64,000 bases of DNA from Paraspadella gotoi (Eukaryota; Chaetognatha). The stretch is taken from NCBI GenBank assembly GCA_051294375.1, contig CM119268.1, positions 8,914,806 through 8,978,805 of the forward strand, given 5' to 3'. This document shows, in pieces, positions 57,991 through 64,000 of the stretch; the first letter of the stretch is position 1; each line of letters begins with the position of its first letter. A program made the position numbers and the translations under genes. The notes below the pieces were generated by a model. The model was given only the letters and a program-made list of their open reading frames with translations. It was not told the DNA's origin and did not search any database.

Positions 57991-58064
57991 ATCATGTTAT
58001 AAAAGGTAACTACGGAAAATCAAAATGATCTCCTTTTCTTTCCTCCTTTCCTCCTTTCCTCCAG

Positions 58065-58201
58065 GCAAACCCGTTGACGGAACCGTGGACACCGGGAAAT
58101 ACTCTTTCCACGAATTCGGAGACAAATACGTCCTCGTCATAAAAGACGTCGAGTTTTCCGACTCGGGGACTTACAAGTGTTCCAACATTCTCACTGTGCA
58201 G
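58065..58201 (+). CDS. Ig-superfamily protein, exon 2 (second half of Ig domain 1)
   Basis: The acceptor CTCCAG|GC and the phase-1 join to exon 1 give a Gly at residue 80, followed by the rest of a V-like Ig domain. The hallmark DSGTYKC occupies residues 112-118, with Cys118 the expected disulfide partner of Cys55. The preceding KYVLVIKDVEFS is a typical E-strand run. The exon adds 2 bases plus 45 codons and ends in phase 0 at CAG|GTACAA (58202-58203). The last residues, ILTVQ, form the G strand that continues into VIVLGKP of exon 3, which strongly supports the exon order. Splitting one Ig domain by a phase-1 intron is common in animal Ig genes. Confidence 0.82.
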
Positions 58202-59065
58202 GTACAATTGATTCTCTCGAAACTTAACAAAGTTTTATAAATAATAATTCGATAAGAATTATGCGTTATTTACGTTAATACGTTAAAACATTAAAACGTT
58301 AAACCCGGTGATTCAGTGTGAGAGAGTGTGAAAAATTTGTGGCGGCGGTGACGCAAAATCTCTGTCCAATTCTGTTCAATTTTTTTTTTCATCTCTTCTT
58401 TGATCTCCGTAATTTTAAATTCCATGAATCTGTTTTAATCCTTTCATCAACTTTCCTTTTTTTTATTAACAAGTAATATCGAAGCCATCAAACATGAATA
58501 TTATAATTTTATACTTTTAGCTCTTAAATAATTCGATGTGACATAAAACCTCTAACCACGGAGAAACCGTGACAAACGTGATACTGCTACACTCTCGTCG
58601 GAGGCGGCGGGGTTTGGAGGCACAAACGTGACGAAGGTCGAACACGAAGGTCAAATTATTTAGCTCATCTCGTTTAGCGCTGAGGAAATTTCCGTTGAGG
58701 TCAATGAGGCAATTATTGACTATCTACATAAAATCTACATTTACATCTACATTTACATAAAATGCCTAACTTTTCGCGAATTTTGGCTGCATAACCAGAA
58801 TTCGAATACATCAAATCAATCAATATTTAAAAAAATTAATAACAGCCTTTTGCTTTTTTCGTTTTAATTCATCGTAGCAGCTCATTTGATGAGATTACAA
58901 CAACAACGACAGCAACTACATCACTTTTTCCCAGTTGAAACCAACCATTTTCCCATCTTTCCCTTTTTTTCATCCCGAGTTTTCTCTCGCTTCGCTTTCA
59001 ACCCGAAGCTCAAAGGTTGTCAATCAATCCGGTTCCAATTCCATTGTCGACGGAAGAGTGGGAAC

Positions 59066-59066
<1 letters not shown>

Positions 59067-59120
<54 letters not shown>
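59067..59120 (+). repeat. (GA)n microsatellite
   Basis: GA repeats with one GCGA, in intron 2. Confidence 0.94.
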
Positions 59121-59121
<1 letters not shown>

Positions 59122-59309
59122 ACGAATTCCTATCGAGCGCCTGCCCGCTTTCTCGCCCGCTTTCCCTAGTAATAGCTCGCCCTCTTCGCGAGCCCGCCCG
59201 CTGGTCCACTTGCCAGCCCTCCTTCGCTCGCCGGGTGGTCTGACTCCATTGCGTCATTTTCAGACCTCCGCTCCTCTAAATAACTATGTACTCTATTATA
59301 TGTAGTATT

Positions 59310-59362
59310 AACTATTAACTATTAACTATTAACTATTAACTATTAACTATTAACTATTAACA
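59310..59362 (+). repeat. (TTAACTA)n heptamer repeat
   Basis: Seven perfect heptamers, in intron 2. Confidence 0.95.
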
Positions 59363-60839
59363 GTTAAAAGTTCTACCATTTCGTTGTCATCTATTTTCAA
59401 CAATTTCTCACCAACCTCTTATCTCCACAAATGGGGAGAGGACCTTGAGGTATTCAAAACATTTTACATCTCACTGATCTCAGTCATCTGTTTTCCCAAA
59501 TTATCCAAATTCCACACACCACCGCTTTCCATTGTCAATTGTTCCATTCTTTATTATTTCCTCACCCACCTTCCTCTGTCCCCCAACCTCCGACAAACTC
59601 CCGCCAGGCGGCATTAGTGAGCAAGAGAAAATCGGTGATAATTCTTGCGCCAATTTTATTTTTTCAAACTCACGTCAAAACTAAACGAAATATTTAATAT
59701 TTTTTTGTTTTCATTTGAGGCGCGTAGAATGCCTCGCGGCCTCAAAATTGTCGGCAGATTTTTTTTTTTTTTTTAAAGAAAACGGATGTGAAAAAAAAAT
59801 ATACCGACTGATAAAAGAGAAAAATTAATAATGTTTGAAAGAAAGAACGAACGAAAGAACGAAGGAAAAAAATTAAAGGAAAAGAAAAAGGGAGCGACAT
59901 TCTTTGACTAGAAATTCTAGCACGTTTTCAGTCGCCACAATGTCGGGTGAAAAAAAGGAACAAAGAAAATAATGGAAAGTCAGTTTTTGTCTCTCTCATT
60001 CCCCCCCCCTTTCTCTCTCTGTGTGCCTTTCTTTCTCTGTCTCTCTCAGTCTCTCTCTCTTCCTCTCTCTCCTTATCTCACCTTCACTGCTTCCCCCTCT
60101 TCCTGCTTCTCCACCCATCAACCTTACTCTCTCGTTAAAATTAATAAGCTACTCACGATCGCCGCGAGAGGGCGATCGATATCCAGCCAGATTGGCGCCG
60201 TTGTCGTCAATCGTGGCGTCGCGTTTCCGGTCTCGCCCTTCCGATCGTTTCCTTGGCAACGCCACCCGGCGTCTAATTCCGCCCGCGTAGCGACAGAGGA
60301 CCCTTTGTTCTTTCTCCGTTTTTGAAATTGAGTACTCGGGTAGCAACTCTGTAAGTGACGTTTCGTTCGTTCGGCCAGTAGGTATAGCCGTCTGTCCAAC
60401 TTATATTAAAAATTCTTGTAACTCGTATAATATTGTAATATTTTAGTTAATACTTGGACAATTTGATCAAAACAAGGGTTTCGTGAAAGAGAGAGAGAGA
60501 GAGGAGATTCATACTGGTTAAGTTGACCAGCGTAAACTGGTCACGAGACAAAAGGTCACAATATGTTCGGTGTTCAGCGTAAAAATGTTCAACGTAAAAT
60601 GAAATCACAATGTAAAAAAAATAATTAATTGAATACTGTAATATTTAATGATAATTTTACTTAAATAACTAGAATTTGGTGACTTGAAAATTAAAATGAG
60701 ATTATTATTCAGCATGAATAAATTACAACAGCCTACTTTAGCAAATAAACAGAGTCCAGACCAAGTGGTGTTGTTCATCCACATGGTCCTTATTGTTAAT
60801 TGTAGTAAAAACAGACAATTCTGCTTTTGAAATTGGTAC

Positions 60840-60980
60840 AACCAATATAAAAATTATCCATTCATTTAATAAATAAGCTATTTTGTCCCTGACTTTGGTG
60901 GTTTAAGGCCTCCATCACACTTACAAGACAATAACATAGCAGGTTTCTGCAAGCTTTCAATCAAGAATCTGTCTTGTTTA
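60840..60980 (+). repeat. Dispersed repeat copy (no ATA expansion)
   Basis: Partner of 18402-18605. The central part is non-repetitive here. It lies in intron 2 of the Ig gene. Confidence 0.7.
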
Positions 60981-61671
60981 TTCACTCCCAGTGAATCTGG
61001 GTTCCCTATGAATTGGAATTGGAGATATAAAAAAAATATGAATTACGTTTCGATCAGATTTCTCCGTCTGTCTGTCCGTTCATCAATTACTTAAGCCCAA
61101 ATGAGCCTTTAAAGTGTCAATAAGGGTAATTTTCTCTTTCAAAGATCAGTTGTGAATGGGTTAAATTAGTTAATACTGTACAGATTCGCGAACCAAAAGA
61201 TAGATGCTTTGCATATATGTTTCAAACTTGTGTTTAGTCAGAACATCTAGAACTTATTTATAAACTTATCAATTTATTTATCAATTTATTTTTCTCTGTC
61301 CTCTGCACGTGACCCTTTTTTGTGACATTTTTTTCTCTATTTTTCGTTCTTTCTTCGCGTTTCTTTTATTTTCTTTTTGCTCCATTTCTCAAGGTTTTTT
61401 TTTCCTTCCGTTTATATTATTTTTCCTATTTTTTTTTCAGGTTCTATGTCTTTATTTTCTTTTGACTGTTGACTTCCAATTTCATAATTGCTTATTTTCC
61501 TCAATTAGTTTTTTATCTTTTCATTTATTTATTTTTATTAATTTTCTTTTCTTTCTTTCTTATTCTATTCTTTCTTTTTTTTCTTCTCCCGAATCTCCTT
61601 TCTTTCTCCCCTCAACTTTCATGCCTCACCTTCGCCTCAGTGAACAAATTCCTTCCGCCTCGTTCGCGAGG

Positions 61672-61673
<2 letters not shown>

Positions 61674-61764
<91 letters not shown>

Positions 61765-61800
61765 GAGAGAGAGAGATAGAGAGAGAGAGAGAGTGAGAGC
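61674..61800 (+). repeat. (GA)n microsatellite
   Basis: About 43 uninterrupted GA repeats plus a short interrupted tail, in intron 2. Confidence 0.97.
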
Positions 61801-61959
61801 GAGCTGAAAGCGGTTGCAGGATTAAACCTGACACGAAACGGCACCACGAGATTTATGACGAAATATAATGTAAGTTTCTTTGTAGAGTTCTTTACAGAGA
61901 GAATATATTACGCTTAGTTCACTTACAAGTCTTTTGTCAAACTAGACTACAAAAACATC

Positions 61960-61972
61960 CCTCTCTCTCTCT

Positions 61973-62013
<41 letters not shown>

Positions 62014-62060
62014 TCTCTCTCTCTCTCTCTTCTTCTCTCTCTCTTTTCTCTCTCTCTCTG
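61960..62060 (+). repeat. (CT)n microsatellite
   Basis: Interrupted CT repeats 160 bp after the (GA)n tract and complementary to it. Confidence 0.92.
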
Positions 62061-62555
62061 AGCCCCAACTGCGTAAAAGTGAACGAGGGAAAAAGAAAAC
62101 GCAGCTTAAAAACATTGAAAACGTGAAAGAGAAACAGCGTCACAGTGAAAGACGAAGTCTCAAATCCGATTAAATCGACAGCAAGAAGATATATATTTTT
62201 TTTTAAACCCAAAGGATCGATTTGTAGAAGTTCAGCTTTGTCGCTCGACAAACAAGTCCGTCTCGACTATAGTTACTTATTACTTAACTTATACTAGCCA
62301 TTAACTCATGAATTTCATTCACTCAATCGTTCATTCGATTTTGATCATTCATTCACTCGTTCGTTCTTTAAGAAAGATCGGTCATTTTTTCATACTTTCG
62401 TCATTTTTTTCTTGATCCGTTCGTTCAAATTAATTTTTCCGTTTCATTCATTCATTAAATTATTCACTTTCATTATATTCTTACTTCATTCACCAAAACC
62501 CTATTCAGTATTCACACCATTCACCCCGCAACCCCGCTCCATCCCTCTCTCCAAG

Positions 62556-62785
62556 GTGATCGTTCTCGGCAAACCCACCTGCATGCCGGAGAGGTTGAGT
62601 CTCACGGAAGGATCCGAGGTCTCCTTTCTCCTGTCACGTGATCTCCTCGGGCGGGCCACGCCCGGCCTCATGTGGGTGAAGGGTCTGGGGCGAAACGAGG
62701 GCGAGATCGTCTCCTTCGGCAACAAACACAATTCTCATCTTCACCTTCACTCCCAATTACGAGGACAACGGGCGGTCATTCTCAG
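62556..62785 (+). CDS. Ig-superfamily protein, exon 3 (start of Ig domain 2, frameshifted in this sequence)
   Basis: After CCAAG the exon begins in phase 0 with VIVLGKPTCMPERLSL, completing domain 1 and opening a second Ig-like domain (linker, then SLTEGSEVSFLLS and GLMWVKG, the Trp codon being at 62673-62675). In the opening frame the tail becomes a His/Ser-rich run that does not look Ig-like. One base further along, from about 62724, the frame reads TILIFTFTPNYEDNGRSFS, a good Ig F-strand approach. A single extra A in the run at 62724-62726 explains this. The core Cys expected before the Trp is absent in frame (VSFLLS), but a TGT codon lies one base off at 62632-62634, so a second indel is possible. 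The probable donor is CTCAG|GTACTA (62786-62787). The rest of the gene is not recognised in the window. Confidence 0.65.
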
Positions 62786-62787
62786 GT

Positions 62788-63710
62788 ACTAAGGGGGGTG
62801 TTTGGAATCAATATTTAGCAGTTATAACTTGAAACTATCTTATTAGTAAATACTAATTGTAGTAATTATTTTCTTTTTTTTTACTAATATAGTAGTCCAT
62901 GTCAGTTCATGTTGTACTAACGTCAATTTTTTTTTATTTTTTGTTTTTTTTTTTTTTTTAAATTCTGAGACTGATTCAATCATCTCACAAAAAGTTAATA
63001 AAAAGAGAATAATTTAATCTTTTTTTAAAATATAATTCCTTTAATAAGTTAAAATTTTAAAACATATATATTTTTTAAGCTGTGAAATTTTGTTTTTTAA
63101 AGAAATGATACTTTCTTTCTTTATCAAACTTTTTGCGAAGAATTTAAATCCGGTCTTGAATTTCAAATTTCCATTTTGAAATTTTTTATGCCTATTATAT
63201 ATTTATTACTAGGAAGAATTAGATACTAGCTTAAAGAAGATATCAGGTTTGGGCGGAGAGTGGGATATATTTTGACAAGATAGGAGAAGAAGTGTGATAG
63301 CAAAGGACGTAATAACCAATAATTATGAGGTGGAAAAAGGGGAACGTGAACTTTGTGAAATTCTAAAAAGTGGGTTAGTGATTTCGACCAAAATTCGAGA
63401 GCCCATGGGGTCGCGAAATGGGGCGAGGAAAAGCCCCCCGCGCGAGGTTTCGTCTGGAAAGGTTATACTCGTTTTGCATACAAAATCCGGATTTTATGAT
63501 CGCGATATTCGATGCCGCGCGTAAATCCGGCCCAAAACTTTTTTTTACTTTTTTATGCTTAACTTTCTTGAATAAATTTAAAAGTAAAATGGTTTTATTA
63601 TTAATTTATATTTCAATATCTCTATTTCTACAGTCAACTTTATCAGAAAATTGTTTTCTAATCATTTTTAGCGACAAAGCTCATTTTCTGGGCATTTGCA
63701 TTTACCGTGG
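62788..63710. other. AT-rich sequence between exon 3 and tRNA-His; no exon recognised
   Basis: Long A/T runs. A GC-richer patch at 63400-63530 is open for 76 codons, but its translation has no recognisable domain. Confidence 0.5.
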
Positions 63711-63782
63711 GCCGTGATAGTATAGCGGTTAGTACTTCGCGTTGTGGCCGCGACAACCCAGGTTCGACTCCTGGTCACGGCA
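63711..63782 (+). tRNA. tRNA-His (anticodon GTG)
   Basis: This is a complete cytosolic tRNA gene of 72 nt that folds without mismatch in the acceptor, anticodon and T stems. The 7-bp acceptor GCCGTGA pairs with TCACGGC, the D stem is GTAT/GTAC, the anticodon stem TCGCG/CGCGA closes the loop TTGTGGC with anticodon GTG at 63744-63746, and the T stem CCAGG/CCTGG closes TTCGACT. The discriminator base is A and no CCA is encoded, as expected in eukaryotes. There is no intron. The internal pol III B box GGTTCGACTCC is intact at 63761-63771, and a T7 run at 63784-63790 is a good pol III terminator. The genomic base before position 1 is G; the extra G of mature tRNA-His is normally added after transcription. 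It lies on the same strand as the Ig-domain gene, downstream of its last visible exon, so it may sit in an intron or beyond the gene. Confidence 0.97.
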
Positions 63783-63783
63783 G

Positions 63784-63790
63784 TTTTTTT
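63784..63790 (+). terminator. pol III terminator of tRNA-His
   Basis: A run of seven T residues starts two bases after the tRNA discriminator base, the usual RNA polymerase III stop. Confidence 0.85.
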
Positions 63791-64000
63791 CAATCGCGTT
63801 TCATATATATTATTCAGAAACAAATTTGAGGGTTACAGAAGTTTACAGAAAATAGGAAAAAGCTAAATGGTAAATTCCGAACAATTGAAAATATTTAAAC
63901 GGTGATCTTCCATTGGGGGAAAAAGGTCAGTGAAATGATTCAGGTAGTTTTTGAATAAGTTCGTGAACATGGTTGTTGCTGTGGTTATGACTCATTGTCT

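Larger units (their letters stand above)
56883..58064 (+). other. Intron 1 of the Ig-superfamily gene
   Basis: This is the GT-AG interval between exons 1 and 2, of 1182 bp. It starts with a (GATTT)n-like tract and contains two same-orientation copies of a tRNA-derived repeat. It ends in a long pyrimidine tract (CTCC/TTTCC repeats) before CAG at 58062-58064. Confidence 0.75.
58202..62555 (+). other. Intron 2 of the Ig-superfamily gene
   Basis: This 4354-bp GT-AG interval holds (GA)n at 59067-59120, a heptamer repeat at 59310-59362, a GC-richer patch at about 60150-60310, a dispersed repeat at 60840-60980, a long (GA)n at 61674-61800 and (CT)n at 61960-62060. No further exon was recognised in it, but a small one could be missed. 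Confidence 0.6.

Noticed and set aside
59310-59362. Telomere-like heptamer array
   Set aside because: TTAACTA is not a known telomere motif; there are only seven units and they lie in an intron.

Overview
This is a gene-poor, repeat-dense window from an animal nuclear genome, most likely an invertebrate. The reasons are a metazoan-type tRNA-His gene near the right end, a spliced cell-surface immunoglobulin-superfamily gene with GT-AG introns, tRNA-derived and LTR-like repeats, and many (GA)n/(CT)n, (GAAA)n, (TTC)n and (TAA)n microsatellites. An arthropod such as a crustacean is a guess from the microsatellite load; nothing seen fixes the species. No bacterial operon, CRISPR array or phage gene is present.

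Layout. 1-4.3 kb: short near-duplicate blocks around two small gaps, plus two possible minus-strand exons (1510-1639 and 3765-4112; the second encodes hydrophobic segments). 4.4-14.85 kb: a large inverted duplication with arms of about 3.5 kb (about 4370-7853 and 11371-14850) around a 3.5 kb spacer. Both arms carry a signal-peptide-like, Gly/Asp-rich reading frame and, about 0.8-0.9 kb downstream, a second possible exon; the copies differ largely by one-base indels. 15-29 kb: pyrimidine/purine microsatellites, an (ATA)n tract, a candidate minus-strand retrotransposon LTR (20279-21092) and a 1.2 kb purine minisatellite (23.1-24.3 kb). 29.4-39.5 kb: a directly duplicated block of about 2.3 kb (29.4-31.7 and 37.2-39.5 kb) on either side of a 19-copy, about 152-bp satellite array (33.77-36.76 kb), each unit of which holds a 19-bp-arm dyad. 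40.5-42.2 kb: another direct duplication, unit about 0.93 kb. 42-56 kb: microsatellites, minisatellites, gaps and unassigned sequence.

56.6-63.8 kb is the only confidently genic part. Three plus-strand exons join in consistent phase into the 5' part of a secreted or membrane protein with a signal peptide, one complete Ig domain and the start of a second. The third exon has an apparent one-base frameshift. Intron 1 holds two copies of a tRNA-derived SINE. A complete tRNA-His(GTG) gene with a pol III terminator lies at 63711-63782.

A caution applies throughout. Many duplicated blocks sit beside 25-N gaps and differ mainly by small indels, which is what unmerged, poorly corrected long-read contig ends look like. 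Copy numbers, duplication boundaries and reading frames should be read with that in mind.
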